Part shown: piece after piece, positions 1 to 8,947 of the stretch
Layout: each line of letters opens with the position of its first letter
How positions within the stretch are numbered: position 1 is the first letter of the stretch
Assembly (NCBI GenBank): GCA_000991415.1
Contig: LBRM01000011.1
Location: 38,385 to 73,826, forward strand
DNA length: 35,442 bases
Direction: 5' to 3'
Source of the DNA: Candidatus Nomurabacteria bacterium GW2011_GWA1_36_15
GTDB taxonomy: Bacteria > Patescibacteriota > Minisyncoccia > Phycocordibacterales > UBA9973
The notes under the pieces: model-generated
Databases searched by the model: none
What the model was told of the DNA's origin: nothing
Seen by the model: the letters and a program-made list of their open reading frames with translations, nothing else
Program-made: the position numbers and the translations under genes

Positions 1-263
1 GGCAACCAAATACCGGCATTATTAATCCAAATATCCAGTTTACTGAATTTTTCTATGGTAAATTCCAATAATTTTTGCAATTCATCTTCTTTTGTAACAT
101 CCGCTTTTATTCCAATAATTTCTTTTTCTAAATCTTTTAAACCTTCTTCATTCCGAGAACAAACCACAACTTTTGCCCCATTTTTCAAAAAAGATAGAGC
201 TAGGGCTTTTCCTAAGCCTCTTGTTCCACCTGTAATTATTACTACTTTGTCTTTTAATTCCAT
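1..263 (-). CDS. Short-chain dehydrogenase/reductase (SDR), C-terminus outside the window
   Basis: Only the first 87 codons are visible; the gene runs off the left edge. The N-terminus reads MELKDKVVIITGGTRGLGKA, the classical SDR nucleotide-binding signature TGGxxGLG in a beta-alpha-beta Rossmann fold. An NNAG motif follows near residue 83, the second SDR hallmark, which shapes the cofactor site. SDRs are NAD(P)-dependent oxidoreductases acting on alcohols, ketones, sugars or lipid intermediates; the substrate cannot be told because the catalytic YxxxK region lies outside. The ATG at 261-263 is the natural start because the Rossmann strand begins six residues later. It follows the large surface protein gene on the same strand after 16 nt, so the two could be co-transcribed. 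I am confident of the family and not of the reaction. Confidence 0.9.
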   Translation of the reverse strand, partial: MELKDKVVIITGGTRGLGKALALSFLKNGAKVVVCSRNEEGLKDLEKEIIGIKADVTKEDELQKLLEFTIEKFSKLDIWINNAGIWL

Positions 264-279
264 AAATCAATTAAAAATT

Positions 280-3200
280 CTAATCACCAAATACTCCCAT
301 AAAAAAAGTTCCAAATGCTGACCAGAAAGCAGAGAGTGCGTTAGCTAGATTATTAGAGACACGTCTATTTATTTCTGCAAAAGTATTCCAAATAGTAGTA
401 TTATTGACGACATTACATTCACCATTACTGCAATCTTTAAACAAAATAATTGCTCTATTCGGTTTAAGAGTTGTTGAAGAGATTTTGTTGGTCGATTTTA
501 CACCATCTTCAGTAAGATAATAATAAGAACCTCCAAAGCTTATGTATTTATCAGACTTTGTTGGATTAACATACACAAATGCTTTCTGGAATTCTCTTGA
601 TAAAACATCATCGTCCCTTTCTTCATATCTGCCCTCAGGGATAAACATGCTTAAAGGAAGATCAAAACCCTTCCAAGCATTGAAATCAATACTCCACGAA
701 TCATAATACGCCTTAGTATCAGGACCCTTAATACCTAATAATCCGGTAGCCATAGAATAATAGGCTGCCTGCGCTCCATTTTCGTGTTGACCTTTTACGG
801 GGCCAAAACCTAAAACAGACGTCAAACCCTGATTCTCAGCATTAATTAACGCATTAATATCTGTTTCACACATTTGATTCGTATACCAAAAATCAGACAA
901 AGGTACACCAGGCCAGCTTTCTATCACACTGCAAAAGCCTTCTTTAAGTGTTCCTTCAATAAGATCAGAATATTCCTCCATCACTGTATGCTGTAATCCA
1001 TTAAGTATGAATATTGCCTCTTTATCTCCTTGAGCTCTATCAACAAGTTTTCTAATATTATACATGGCTTTTCTTACATCATTCATCCAAGTCTCAGCTT
1101 CATAAAGTTGGCCTGTACGGGAATCAATAACTTTAATTGTTTCTCCATTAACATATTCTAAATCACCATTTTCAAAGCCCTTCATATTTAATGGTTCGAA
1201 TGAGTCAAAGAATGCTCCATTATAGCCGACACTCATCGCATTCAATATACTGTCAGCATAGAATTTCTGAAAATCTTTGTGACCAAAAAATAAGCTTGCC
1301 CTAGTCATGCAATCTTCACAATCCCTATTCACGTTCCTACAAGTATCACAGTTAGGCGATTCATTAACTCCATAATTAGAATTATATATCTGCTCTCCAT
1401 TAATATCTTTTAATTTCCATTCTTCAGGATAAGATCTGCTCCATCTACCAAATATAGGAGGAATTTGAACACCTTCGCCACTTTTAAAAGCATGAACAGA
1501 GAACATGTTTCCATAAATGATAATATCTGACTTATCCTGATTATACAATCTGAACCTGTCCAGTGCTTCCTGATCAAAATATATTTTGTAAGGGTCCCAT
1601 TCAGCTAGTTTAACGCCATCAAACCTCCACCAAAGCGGAAGCTGCAATCGGCCTAATTCTTCCATATAATTCAAGAATGATGTTCTGTCATCTTTGTGAT
1701 CATAATCATATGGTTTATTGTATGTTAAACTTAACCTCGACCTCAAAGTTAATCCTCCAGTGTACCATTCCTTGTTAGCATCTATTCTAAATGTATTGTC
1801 ACTTTCATCCATGGATTTCGAATCAGTAACATCAGATATCCTTATTCTTGCATCTTGATATTTACCTGTAGGAACATTCTGCCATGTATAAATGCCATCA
1901 TTTTCTGTTGAGCTAACTAATATTTGCCAATTATTTCCATTATTCAAAGAATATTCAATCTTTACATTCGCTAATGTTCCTGAAGAGTCCCATTTAATAG
2001 TCTCAGAACCTCCAGATACTAAGACCTCACCACCGGCTGGTCTTATAACAGCAATCTCCGGAGGCTCAAAATTCGGATCATTAGTAATCAAAATCCTATC
2101 GACTTTGGTCGTAGAACGCCAATGTTTGTTAATCTTAAGAACATGATTACTCCCAGAAAGTTGATAACCTGGAGGATTGGTTGGAATCCAATGATAGCTC
2201 CAACCATTAACTGTCCTATCCTCAGGCCCGGTATAGAAGTAAGGGCTCACAATCCCATCAACATCAACAGTGAGTGTACCCCAAGAATCCTGCATCTGAG
2301 TCCTAGCCCAAACATAATATTTTCCAGGGCTTGCAGTAAAAGCATATTTCAAATAAGAAGGAGAACCGTTTTGCTGATTCAATACCAACATGTATTCTCC
2401 ATTTGATGCCCTAGAATCTGGTCTTGCAACAAAATTCTGATAATCTTTTGAAGCTTCAGCTTCTATATAGGTTGGACCATTAACAGTAACAATTGAAGCC
2501 GATTTTTGAACAGTATATGTTTCAGAAAAATTTTCTTTTTGATTCGAATTAGGTAAAACAGCAATAGCCTTAACAGTTTTTGAATCTCTTAACTCAATTG
2601 CGCCAAAATATTCTTGAGAATTAACTGTTGGTGTACTTCCATCTAAAGTATAATAAATATTAGCACCAGGAATACTGCTTTCAAGCCAAACATGAGTAAC
2701 ATCATGAGTTCCTGATAAAGACCCTTCTACCACTGCACACGCAACACATACTCCTCCACAATCAGTATCAACTTCATTCTGATTCTTTATGCCATCAGAA
2801 CAAGTAGGTTGTACAGCATTCACCGTAATATTCACAGTGGTAGAAGTAGCAACTGCATTACTATTATCATACCCTTTAGCCGTTAAGGAATAACTTCCAG
2901 TAGGAACACTAGGCCAAGTGAAAGTATAAGGAGAAGTTAAGTCTTCACCAAGCTTAGTAGTACCATTGTAGAATTCTACTTTAGAAATAGTGCCGTCAGA
3001 GTCAGAAGCATTGGCTGAAAGTGTAACTGTGGCGGGAGCAGTATGTTGTGAATTGTTGATGGGAGTAGTGATGGAAACGGTAGGAGAAATATTCTGGGGT
3101 GGAATACAAATACTTCCATTCCATACAGTGCCTGAAGCACAACTTGAGGTCACAGTTCTTTGAGCTAATAGAGTACCATTATTGTAAAGATAAAAAGTTT

Positions 3201-4488
3201 CAGAATTGTATTTAACAGCTAGAGGAAGATTGGTACCTGTATTACCAGTAGCCACATTTACATTAACGGGTTTGGTAATAGTGGAAATAGCTTGAGGATT
3301 AGTGGTACTCCAAGTAAGATTTACATTACAACTACTACTACCAGAGGCAATGAGACAAGAGGAGGCTGAGGAAGTAAGAGTGCCAGACATTACAGGTTGA
3401 GTACCAACTGTCACCGTGGCTGAATTTGAAGTACTGCCTCCTACTCCACTACAAGTGAGAGTATAAATTTTAGTGGAAGTTAGATTACCAGTAGATTGAC
3501 TTCCGGAAGTTGCTTTAGTTCCTGTCCATCCATTACTAGCAGTACAAGAAGTGGCATTAGTGGAACTCCAAGTGAGAGTAGCAGATGTATTGTATGAGAC
3601 TGAGGTTGAGTTAGCAGAAATGGAAACAGTGGGAGCACAATCAGTAGTATTACAAACCTGAGTTTCAGAAGATGAACCAGAACAATTAGCTCCTCCATTA
3701 GCAGGAACTGGATTAGTACAAGTACGAGTACGAGTTTGTGTTCCTGTTTGACCACAAGCTGTGACACTACAAGCACTCCAGGTACTCCAAGCACTCCAGG
3801 CACCGTTCACGATTATAGGTTGTGTTCCTCCTCCACCACCTCCTCCTCCACCTCCTCCTCCACTTCCACTCACTTTTTTAATTACTGGAATTACAACCGT
3901 TCCATCACATCTCAAACCAGTGATCCAACTGAAGCCTAAAGCTGAAGAACAACCTGTTGGATAACTTGTAATAACACTGCCGTTACATGGAGCACCAGTA
4001 TAAGCACTATAACCTGAATTTGAATTACAACCAGCTGGGTAGTTTGTTGCAGTACTTCCATTACATGGTAAACCACTAAAAGCACTATAACCTGAATTTG
4101 AATTACAACCAGCTGGATAATTTGTTACTACTGGAGTTGGATAGAATGTCAGGATACCACTTAAGGAAGCACGAGATTTAAGACCAAAGATACCATCAGC
4201 TGTTAAACCTTTAGCTCTTTGATAAGCTTTGACGGCTGTGTCAGTGGCTTTACCAAAGTAAGTGGTTTCTAAACCTACTGAACCAGCTCCTATTCTAGAA
4301 ACAATATATCCTTTCTCATTCAAGAACTGTTGCAGATACTTCACTTGAATATCTTTCATTCCATACTTTAAGGTTTTAGTGATACTTCCTTGTGCCGCTG
4401 AGACTATAGAAGCTCCGATAAACAGAAATATAGTAATTATTACAATTTTGAGAAATAATTTTGATTTTAATGGGTTAGAGATGGACAT
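280..4488 (-). CDS. Large exported multidomain surface protein with peptidoglycan-binding, thrombospondin-like and glycosidase-like regions
   Basis: A 1402-residue protein with an N-terminal hydrophobic signal or anchor (about residues 11-31). A PG_binding_1-type peptidoglycan-binding domain (about 38-112) follows, then three 26-residue Cys repeats of pattern YPxGCxSxxGxSxxTGxxCxG (123-197), a Gly-rich linker of 12 consecutive glycines (about 210-221), and a thrombospondin type-1-like module ([10 protein letters not shown], 229-284). Next come Ig-like modules (about 286-560), a [17 protein letters not shown] cysteine motif, a chitobiase C-terminal-like strand module ([10 protein letters not shown], about 590-655), a carbohydrate-binding-like beta region and another Ig-like module (to about 890). 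The last roughly 480 residues resemble putative glycoside-hydrolase TIM-barrel proteins ([14 protein letters not shown]), but I cannot assign catalytic residues. Modules are named from recognisable motifs, and the enzymatic role is an inference. It probably sits on or in the cell wall and binds polysaccharide. No clear Shine-Dalgarno precedes the ATG. Confidence 0.85.
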   Translation of the reverse strand: MSISNPLKSKLFLKIVIITIFLFIGASIVSAAQGSITKTLKYGMKDIQVKYLQQFLNEKGYIVSRIGAGSVGLETTYFGKATDTAVKAYQRAKGLTADGIFGLKSRASLSGILTFYPTPVVTNYPAGCNSNSGYSAFSGLPCNGSTATNYPAGCNSNSGYSAYTGAPCNGSVITSYPTGCSSALGFSWITGLRCDGTVVIPVIKKVSGSGGGGGGGGGGGGTQPIIVNGAWSAWSTWSACSVTACGQTGTQTRTRTCTNPVPANGGANCSGSSSETQVCNTTDCAPTVSISANSTSVSYNTSATLTWSSTNATSCTASNGWTGTKATSGSQSTGNLTSTKIYTLTCSGVGGSTSNSATVTVGTQPVMSGTLTSSASSCLIASGSSSCNVNLTWSTTNPQAISTITKPVNVNVATGNTGTNLPLAVKYNSETFYLYNNGTLLAQRTVTSSCASGTVWNGSICIPPQNISPTVSITTPINNSQHTAPATVTLSANASDSDGTISKVEFYNGTTKLGEDLTSPYTFTWPSVPTGSYSLTAKGYDNSNAVATSTTVNITVNAVQPTCSDGIKNQNEVDTDCGGVCVACAVVEGSLSGTHDVTHVWLESSIPGANIYYTLDGSTPTVNSQEYFGAIELRDSKTVKAIAVLPNSNQKENFSETYTVQKSASIVTVNGPTYIEAEASKDYQNFVARPDSRASNGEYMLVLNQQNGSPSYLKYAFTASPGKYYVWARTQMQDSWGTLTVDVDGIVSPYFYTGPEDRTVNGWSYHWIPTNPPGYQLSGSNHVLKINKHWRSTTKVDRILITNDPNFEPPEIAVIRPAGGEVLVSGGSETIKWDSSGTLANVKIEYSLNNGNNWQILVSSTENDGIYTWQNVPTGKYQDARIRISDVTDSKSMDESDNTFRIDANKEWYTGGLTLRSRLSLTYNKPYDYDHKDDRTSFLNYMEELGRLQLPLWWRFDGVKLAEWDPYKIYFDQEALDRFRLYNQDKSDIIIYGNMFSVHAFKSGEGVQIPPIFGRWSRSYPEEWKLKDINGEQIYNSNYGVNESPNCDTCRNVNRDCEDCMTRASLFFGHKDFQKFYADSILNAMSVGYNGAFFDSFEPLNMKGFENGDLEYVNGETIKVIDSRTGQLYEAETWMNDVRKAMYNIRKLVDRAQGDKEAIFILNGLQHTVMEEYSDLIEGTLKEGFCSVIESWPGVPLSDFWYTNQMCETDINALINAENQGLTSVLGFGPVKGQHENGAQAAYYSMATGLLGIKGPDTKAYYDSWSIDFNAWKGFDLPLSMFIPEGRYEERDDDVLSREFQKAFVYVNPTKSDKYISFGGSYYYLTEDGVKSTNKISSTTLKPNRAIILFKDCSNGECNVVNNTTIWNTFAEINRRVSNNLANALSAFWSAFGTFFMGVFGD
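3898..4122 (-). repeat. Three tandem coding repeats (about 75 bp) in the surface protein
   Basis: Codons 123-197 of the large surface protein hold three consecutive 26-residue units. The first two are almost identical (both contain [14 protein letters not shown]) and also nearly identical in DNA, which implies a recent duplication. The third has diverged ([17 protein letters not shown]). Each has two cysteines that could form one disulphide per repeat. Confidence 0.85.
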
Positions 4489-4582
4489 AGAGATTATGAG
4501 GGAAAGCAGTTCCTAAGTTTATTATATCAGGTTTCGTTTTTTAATACATTTTTACTATTATTAAAGAAAAGTCTCCCTGTTC

Positions 4583-4668
4583 TGGTGCGCGGGAGAGGAT
4601 TCGCACCTCCACGTCCTTACGGACACTGCCACCTCAAGGCAGCTTGGCTACTGTTACAACACCCGCGC
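4583..4668 (-). tRNA. tRNA-Leu (GAG) with non-standard D-loop and T-loop
   Basis: The acceptor arms GCGCGGG and CCCGCGC pair over 7 bp, and the 3' end ACCA is encoded. The anticodon stem CTGCC/GGCAG encloses loop TTGAGGT, giving anticodon GAG (Leu). A long variable arm fits a class II tRNA. Two elbow positions are odd: the T-loop reads TGCGAAT where TTCRANY is usual, and the D-loop has AG where GG (G18G19) is expected. It stands between the surface protein gene and rplS. Confidence 0.92.
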
Positions 4669-4711
4669 GTAACTAAAGTTTATCACATTTTAACAAAAGA
4701 AAAACTAAGTT

Positions 4712-4856
4712 ATAAAAAATAAAAAACATCTTTTTGAGGGGTTTTGAGCGCGACGGCGCGAAAACTTCAGGATTTTTTAAGCCTACCCGAAATGAATTTC
4801 ATTCAGGCGGGCTTCAAAAAATCCGTACCGGTAAAAAGATGTTTTTTATTTTTTAT
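4712..4856. terminator. Nested multi-branched hairpin after rplS, probable terminator or palindromic element
   Basis: Outer arms 4712-4735 and 4833-4856 are perfect 24-bp inverted repeats that overlap the stop codon of rplS. Between them lie two further inverted repeats: GTTTT/AAAAC around a GCGC-rich core (about 4740-4765) and GGATTTTTT/AAAAAATCC continuing into AAGCC/GGCTT (about 4772-4824). The inner tip carries AATGA/TCATT. Read on the minus strand the element ends in a U-rich arm, so it can terminate rplS transcription. The branched shape is far larger than an ordinary intrinsic terminator. Confidence 0.7.
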
Positions 4857-5263
4857 TTTTCTGTTTTTTCTACTTCCACTTCGTCATCAACTTCAAGTGT
4901 AACCGAACGCAGTTTTCGGCGAACATCCTTAATCGCTTTGACACGAACATAGTAAAGTTTCGATTTACGAGCACGAGATTTTTTGGTCACTTCAATCTTA
5001 TCAATAGCTGGAGAATAGAGCGGAAAAATTCTTTCTACTCCAACACCTGAGGCAATTCTTCTGACTGTAAAAGTCGCACCGATTTCTGTCCCATGTTTTC
5101 TGGCAAGCACCATGCCTTCAAAAGCCTGCAATCGTGTTTTACCTTTTTCGTCTAAAACTTTAGACCAAACACGCACTGTATCCCCAGCATTAAAATCAAG
5201 TTTTTTTCTTTCTTCCACGTTAACTGTCGTAAGTTTTGTTTTATCAATTTTATCTCCTGCCAT
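4853..5263 (-). CDS. rplS: Large ribosomal subunit protein L19
   Basis: A 136-residue protein whose core ([43 protein letters not shown]) is the conserved L19 fold. L19 sits at the 30S-50S interface of the ribosome. Compared with the usual 115-120 residues it has a short acidic C-terminal extension ([13 protein letters not shown]). The ATG at 5263 matches the expected N-terminus closely. No neighbour of the usual rpsP-rimM-trmD-rplS operon is present, so the gene stands alone, as often happens in reduced genomes. Its stop codon lies inside the arm of the composite hairpin, so termination and translation end are physically coupled. Confidence 0.97.
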   Translation of the reverse strand: MAGDKIDKTKLTTVNVEERKKLDFNAGDTVRVWSKVLDEKGKTRLQAFEGMVLARKHGTEIGATFTVRRIASGVGVERIFPLYSPAIDKIEVTKKSRARKSKLYYVRVKAIKDVRRKLRSVTLEVDDEVEVEKTEK

Positions 5264-5314
5264 GATGAAAACACTTTAACACAAAGGAATTTCAAAGGCA
5301 AATTCAAATTTTTA

Positions 5315-7024
5315 TCACAAAAATTCACCTTGATAACATTTCACACAGTAAACTATTTCCGATCTATCAGGAGCATAGGGTGTATAAATGTTCGCCTTAC
5401 ATTTCATGCAGTTTCTGTTATATAATTTCGGTTTGGTCATTTTATCAAACCGTTTGTTCTCACGACATTTTGGGCATTCATGTGGAATAGGCAAGTTCAT
5501 TTTACGAAGCAAATTTAATTCACCATGAACTATTTTATAACCTTTACTACAATTTTTACATCCAATCACCTCATTTAAGATATCATCATTAGTATCCAGT
5601 ATTTTATCGGGCAAAGAATCTACGGGTTTTGTAATGTTGTATACCATATCTTCTTTATTACTCCAATTATACCCTTCTGCAAGTGCTTGCTCTTCTGCCT
5701 TCGGAAAAAAATACATAACGCCTGATTTATTATAAAAAAAATTACTGAATTCAGGTGGAAAAAATTCTCCATATTTGTATATTCTCCTTTTGCTATCTAT
5801 ATATGGATTTTTATTCATATCTTCCATAATCCCTTTTCTTAATTTAAAGTATTCTTTTTCAGAATATTGTTTATTTAAAATACAAAAATTTTTGCGTTTT
5901 AAATTTACACAACCAAAATTATTTTTGCCAGTAATATTCCAACGGCAATATTGTAAATTGAAACAATCAGCCCAACAATGAACAGAAAAACACACAGAAC
6001 TAGAGTTTTCTCCGATGGCAAGGGATTCATAAATTAGACTGGCATTATTGCCCCAACTGGAATAATCCCAACAGTCCTTTACCGGAGGCACTGAAATAAG
6101 TTGAGTATATTTACAATCTTCGACACCATTCACGATATAACATTCTTTTGAATTCTTTGAAGTATAAACATGTTCACCAGTTACATTAAAATTCAGAGAA
6201 TGACCATTATATTCTCGATAGGGTTTGCTCAACCAGAAATCATACACTTGTTTTTCAAAACTATTTAATTTCTTCCAAGAATCAAATTCCAGTTCCTTTA
6301 ATTTTTTAATGTATTCTTCTTTAGAATATTTGATGTTAAATATACAATCGGTAGCCTCTCTCAAATTGACACATCCAATACAATTAGTACACCCATAACA
6401 ATTTCGGGAAAACCAAACATCTACACAATTATCGCATTCATTTGAAAAGAAAGTCCTATAATTTTTTGTAAAACCAGTCGATCCATAACACAACTCCGAA
6501 TTAAATCCTCTTAAACAATCGGCACTGTATTTCAGTCCGTTTAATATGGAGGAATAATATACGTTATCGCAGTAATCGGCAAAAAAAGTGAGATAACAGT
6601 CTTTGGACCAACCAATACCGTTAGAATATTGCGAATTTTTAACAGTTGGATAATCACTCTCAAGACTAAAACAAGGAGTTTTATCCATAAGTTCTTTTAC
6701 TTGTTCCAAAAAAGGTCGCGACGGATCATATTCCATTCCATATTCTGTACCGTCCCAAGAATCGCTCCACCAACATAGTTGACAATAAACAGTAACTTTC
6801 TGTTCTGGAGAATATATAGACAAAGTTCTTTCCCCGCATTTGTCACAATTACGCCAATACAAGTCCCAAACATTAAAAAAAGAAAAACGTCTAACCATCC
6901 GACATTCCGGGCACCAAGTCGGCGGTGGGACTTTTATTTTTTCATAAAAATTAAAATCATCAGACTTTATTGTGAAATCCTTTTTGCAATTCTGACAAAC
7001 TTTATTCTCACTTTTATTTTCCAT
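5315..7024 (-). CDS. Cys-rich multi-zinc-ribbon protein of unknown function
   Basis: A 569-residue soluble protein with very many cysteines arranged as zinc-ribbon knuckles: CQNC and CPEC near the N-terminus, then CDKC and CQLC. A middle region has scattered NC and YC pairs (CYGCTNCIGCVNL and similar). The C-terminus repeats the N-terminal pattern (CKNC, CPKC, CMKC, CVKC). The end modules are clear duplicates: RNCxKC followed about 18 residues later by VYCxxC occurs in both. Similar proteins are frequent in Parcubacteria and often carry an unfounded CaiB/BaiF label; nothing here resembles a CoA-transferase. It likely binds several zinc ions, but the function is unknown. AAGGA lies about 10 nt upstream of the ATG, an adequate ribosome-binding site. 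It ends with TGA. Confidence 0.85.
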   Translation of the reverse strand: MENKSENKVCQNCKKDFTIKSDDFNFYEKIKVPPPTWCPECRMVRRFSFFNVWDLYWRNCDKCGERTLSIYSPEQKVTVYCQLCWWSDSWDGTEYGMEYDPSRPFLEQVKELMDKTPCFSLESDYPTVKNSQYSNGIGWSKDCYLTFFADYCDNVYYSSILNGLKYSADCLRGFNSELCYGSTGFTKNYRTFFSNECDNCVDVWFSRNCYGCTNCIGCVNLREATDCIFNIKYSKEEYIKKLKELEFDSWKKLNSFEKQVYDFWLSKPYREYNGHSLNFNVTGEHVYTSKNSKECYIVNGVEDCKYTQLISVPPVKDCWDYSSWGNNASLIYESLAIGENSSSVCFSVHCWADCFNLQYCRWNITGKNNFGCVNLKRKNFCILNKQYSEKEYFKLRKGIMEDMNKNPYIDSKRRIYKYGEFFPPEFSNFFYNKSGVMYFFPKAEEQALAEGYNWSNKEDMVYNITKPVDSLPDKILDTNDDILNEVIGCKNCSKGYKIVHGELNLLRKMNLPIPHECPKCRENKRFDKMTKPKLYNRNCMKCKANIYTPYAPDRSEIVYCVKCYQGEFL

Positions 7025-7043
7025 ATTATTAATTTCCTTAACC

Positions 7044-7057
7044 TATCATATATGATA
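7044..7057. promoter_or_regulatory. 14-bp perfect palindrome upstream of the Cys-rich gene
   Basis: TATCATATATGATA is a perfect palindrome about 20-33 bp before the start codon at 7024. It could be an operator, or simply contain the -10 box of this gene. There is no evidence for the binding protein. Confidence 0.35.
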
Positions 7058-7099
7058 TACTAACGTTTTTAAAATTGAAGAAAGATTACTCTTTTTAAT

Positions 7100-7885
7100 C
7101 TATTTTACCACTCTTTTGAACTCAGGAGGCAAAGGTGATTCTATTTTGATTATCTTCCCTTTTGGATTTCCTGTCTGCGCAGGCAGGTTAAACTCTATAG
7201 ATTTTGCATGAAGGGCTAATCTATTCAACCCTTTAGGGTATGGATTTTTAGGAGCATAAAGAGAATCACAAGCTATTGGATGATTTATATATTTCATATG
7301 TACGCGAATTTGATGTGTTCTGCCGGTTTTTGGATGAATTTCAAGGTAAGTAAATTTTTGTGTCTCTTTAAGGTCGGACCTTTTTAAATTCTCAAGATCC
7401 GACCTTTCCCCGACACACAAAGCTTCAAATCTTTTTAAAACTTTATATTTAGTAATAGCTTCTCGAAGTTCCCCTCTGGCACCGCGTCCTGCCAGTCTGC
7501 GACGAAAATCGGAGGGACTTCTGCCGATAGGCTTATTTATAATTCCGTGATCATTTTTCACCCAACCAGAAACAATAGCATAGTAGGTTTTTTTTATTTC
7601 CCTATCCATAAATTGTTTCTTAAAATGAGCAAAAGCTTTTTTTGTTTTTACAATAAGAAGCACACCGGAAGTTTCTTTATCTAATCGGTGCACAATGCCT
7701 GGGCGATCAATTTCTTTATTATCAAAAGTTACAGGCTCTCCTACCCCTTTCAACTTAGGATAATTTTTAAAAACCCAATCAGTGATAGTTTTCTCTTTCG
7801 TTTTTCCGTCTGCATGCACAGAAATACCCGAAGGCTTGTCTATAGCTAAAACATCTTTATCCTCATACAGAATTTTTATTTTCAT
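7100..7885 (-). CDS. RluA-family 23S rRNA/tRNA pseudouridine synthase
   Basis: A 261-residue enzyme converting uridine to pseudouridine in RNA. The catalytic motif HRLDKETSGVLL is at residues 67-77 with Asp69 as the nucleophile. DKPSGISVHADG at 16-27 and HPKTGRTHQIRVHM in the second half are family hallmarks. No S4 domain precedes the catalytic domain, which is the short RluA/RluC-like architecture. Two stretches look inserted: a Glu/Arg segment with the repeated tetrapeptide RSDL (residues about 160-172), and LPAQTGN near the C-terminus. At the DNA level both coincide with palindromic elements (7370-7406 and 7170-7187). Which uridine is modified cannot be said. Confidence 0.92.
   Translation of the reverse strand: MKIKILYEDKDVLAIDKPSGISVHADGKTKEKTITDWVFKNYPKLKGVGEPVTFDNKEIDRPGIVHRLDKETSGVLLIVKTKKAFAHFKKQFMDREIKKTYYAIVSGWVKNDHGIINKPIGRSPSDFRRRLAGRGARGELREAITKYKVLKRFEALCVGERSDLENLKRSDLKETQKFTYLEIHPKTGRTHQIRVHMKYINHPIACDSLYAPKNPYPKGLNRLALHAKSIEFNLPAQTGNPKGKIIKIESPLPPEFKRVVK
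7170..7187. repeat. Palindromic element inside the pseudouridine synthase gene
   Basis: CCTGTCTGCGCAGGCAGG is an 18-bp palindrome with one mismatched pair, centred on TGCGCA. It lies in frame near the 3' end of the gene, encoding part of LPAQTGN. Its G+C content contrasts with the AT-rich surroundings, as expected for a dispersed palindromic element that entered a tolerant loop. Confidence 0.6.
7370..7406. repeat. Inverted repeat AAGGTCGGA/TCCGACCTT inside the pseudouridine synthase gene
   Basis: Arms 7370-7378 and 7398-7406 are perfect 9-bp inverted repeats separated by 19 bp. In the protein this gives the repeated RSDL motif in GERSDLENLKRSDLKE. The insert is in frame and disrupts nothing obvious. 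Confidence 0.6.
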
Positions 7886-7936
7886 AATTGAAATAATATA
7901 TAAAATAAGCTAGAATAGCTATAGTTTAGTAAATAT

Positions 7937-8009
7937 GCGCGCTTAGCTCAGTTGGTAGAGCAACTCATTTACACTGAGAAGGTCGGGGGTTCGAGTCCCT
8001 CAGCGCGCA
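7937..8009 (+). tRNA. tRNA-Val (UAC)
   Basis: The acceptor GCGCGCT pairs with AGCGCGC. The D-loop AGTTGGTA and T-loop TTCGAGT are canonical. The anticodon stem ACTCA/TGAGA with loop TTTACAC gives UAC (Val). After the discriminator A the DNA reads CCT, so a complete CCA is not encoded. The next tRNA starts 4 nt later, so the two are probably co-transcribed. Confidence 0.95.
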
Positions 8010-8013
8010 CCTC

Positions 8014-8088
8014 GCCCCTGTAGTTCAATGGATAGAACTGCGGACTTCTAAGCCGTCGATGTAGGTCCGATTCCTACCAGGGGCACCA
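8014..8088 (+). tRNA. tRNA-Arg (UCU)
   Basis: The acceptor GCCCCTG pairs with CAGGGGC and the 3' ACCA is encoded. The D-arm GTTC/GAAC encloses AATGGATA, and loop CTTCTAA gives anticodon UCU (Arg). Two oddities: the anticodon stem has an A-G mismatch at its loop-closing pair, and the T-loop is TCCGATT (C at position 55 in place of T). Confidence 0.93.
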
Positions 8089-8091
8089 AAT

Positions 8092-8397
8092 TTATAATGA
8101 CGGGTCAATGATGGGTGATGGAGAGTTTAAGATTTCAATAGATTTCTTTTTGCGTTCTGAAAAATATTCTAATGCTTTAGTGAGTCTTTCTTTTTCTGTC
8201 ATTCCTTTTTTATCAATATTCATGACTGTTGGAATCGGTTCCTTGTTTATTTCCATAAAAAGATACAAACCAAAAGCACAAAAGAGAAGTATTAAGATAA
8301 ATGTCATGTAAAGCAGATACTTCCAATAAAGATCTGGCTTAATTCCTAGACCTCCTTTCCTGAATTTTCTCTTCTTTTTTAAAAACTTTATTTCCAT
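8092..8397 (-). CDS. Small single-pass membrane protein at the end of the pilus operon
   Basis: A 101-residue protein with a strongly basic N-terminus (KFLKKKRKFRKGG), one hydrophobic helix at about residues 28-48 and a charged C-terminal tail ending in Pro/Ser-rich sequence. The charge pattern predicts the N-terminus inside and the C-terminus outside the membrane. No family is recognised. It follows the PilO-like gene by 13 nt on the same strand, so it is likely the last gene of the pilMNO-type operon and may be an accessory assembly protein (inference from position only). Its stop codon is only 3 nt from the tRNA-Arg on the opposite strand. Confidence 0.75.
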   Translation of the reverse strand: MEIKFLKKKRKFRKGGLGIKPDLYWKYLLYMTFILILLFCAFGLYLFMEINKEPIPTVMNIDKKGMTEKERLTKALEYFSERKKKSIEILNSPSPIIDPSL

Positions 8398-8410
8398 ATT
8401 TAATAAATTA

Positions 8411-8944
8411 TCAATTAATAAAACTCTTAAGTCTTATTTTAAAATTTGCCGTCCATTGTGAAGTTTTTTTAGCAGATGTGTCTTGTGTATTTAAACTTTG
8501 AATATTTACTAGAACAAACTCAAGATCGTATGGGGAATTTTCTAAAAGCATGATTGATTTATAAATAGTCTCAAAACTTCCTGACGCCTCCATCTGAACC
8601 ATAAGTGAAGAATCGGCATTTTCAACATCGACAGAAGTAACTTCAGCTTTAGCTTTCACTTCTGCGGCTAATTTTTCAATCGTATTTAAAAAGGGAACCA
8701 CATCAGAACTTTGGACAAAATGCGTTTCAAGCAAAGCTCTCTCAGGCTCTATTGTTTTGATTAAATTAACAATGGACTTTGTGTTTTCTTTGCGCGTACT
8801 TTCTGTCTGCCATTTTTCTTGGGCTAATTGTGATATTTCCTCATTATTATTTACCATTCTATATAAAAATATAAAAACAAAACAAGAAAATATAAAAAAT
8901 ATCACGGAAAGAATCAATATTTTTTTTTGAAAAATAGATTGCAT
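8411..8944 (-). CDS. pilO: PilO-like type IV pilus inner-membrane alignment protein
   Basis: A 177-residue protein with one N-terminal membrane helix (about residues 8-28), a coiled-coil-like segment (about 33-75) and a C-terminal alpha/beta domain. In the domain, phrases such as VVPFLNTIEKLAAEVKAKAEVTSVDV and SFETIYKSIMLLENSPYDLEF match the ferredoxin-like fold of PilO (the segment predicted to handle pairwise contacts). PilO pairs with PilN and links the cytoplasmic PilM to the outer parts of the type IV pilus machine. The ATG at 8944 lies 3 nt after the stop codon of the PilN-like gene, which indicates translational coupling. Sequence similarity in this family is low, so the call rests on gene order plus topology. 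Confidence 0.8.
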   Translation of the reverse strand: MQSIFQKKILILSVIFFIFSCFVFIFLYRMVNNNEEISQLAQEKWQTESTRKENTKSIVNLIKTIEPERALLETHFVQSSDVVPFLNTIEKLAAEVKAKAEVTSVDVENADSSLMVQMEASGSFETIYKSIMLLENSPYDLEFVLVNIQSLNTQDTSAKKTSQWTANFKIRLKSFIN

Positions 8945-8947
8945 ATA

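Noticed and set aside
3736-3964. Plus-strand Pro/Ser-rich open frames
   Set aside because: They are antisense shadows of the poly-Gly and Ser/Thr-rich parts of the 1402-residue protein.
5315-7024. CaiB/BaiF CoA-transferase
   Set aside because: This label is often attached to similar proteins, but the sequence is a Cys-rich zinc-binding protein with no CoA-transferase motif.
7370-7406. Fragment of a CRISPR array
   Set aside because: There is only one inverted pair, no regularly spaced direct repeats, and it is translated in frame. No CRISPR array was seen anywhere in the window.
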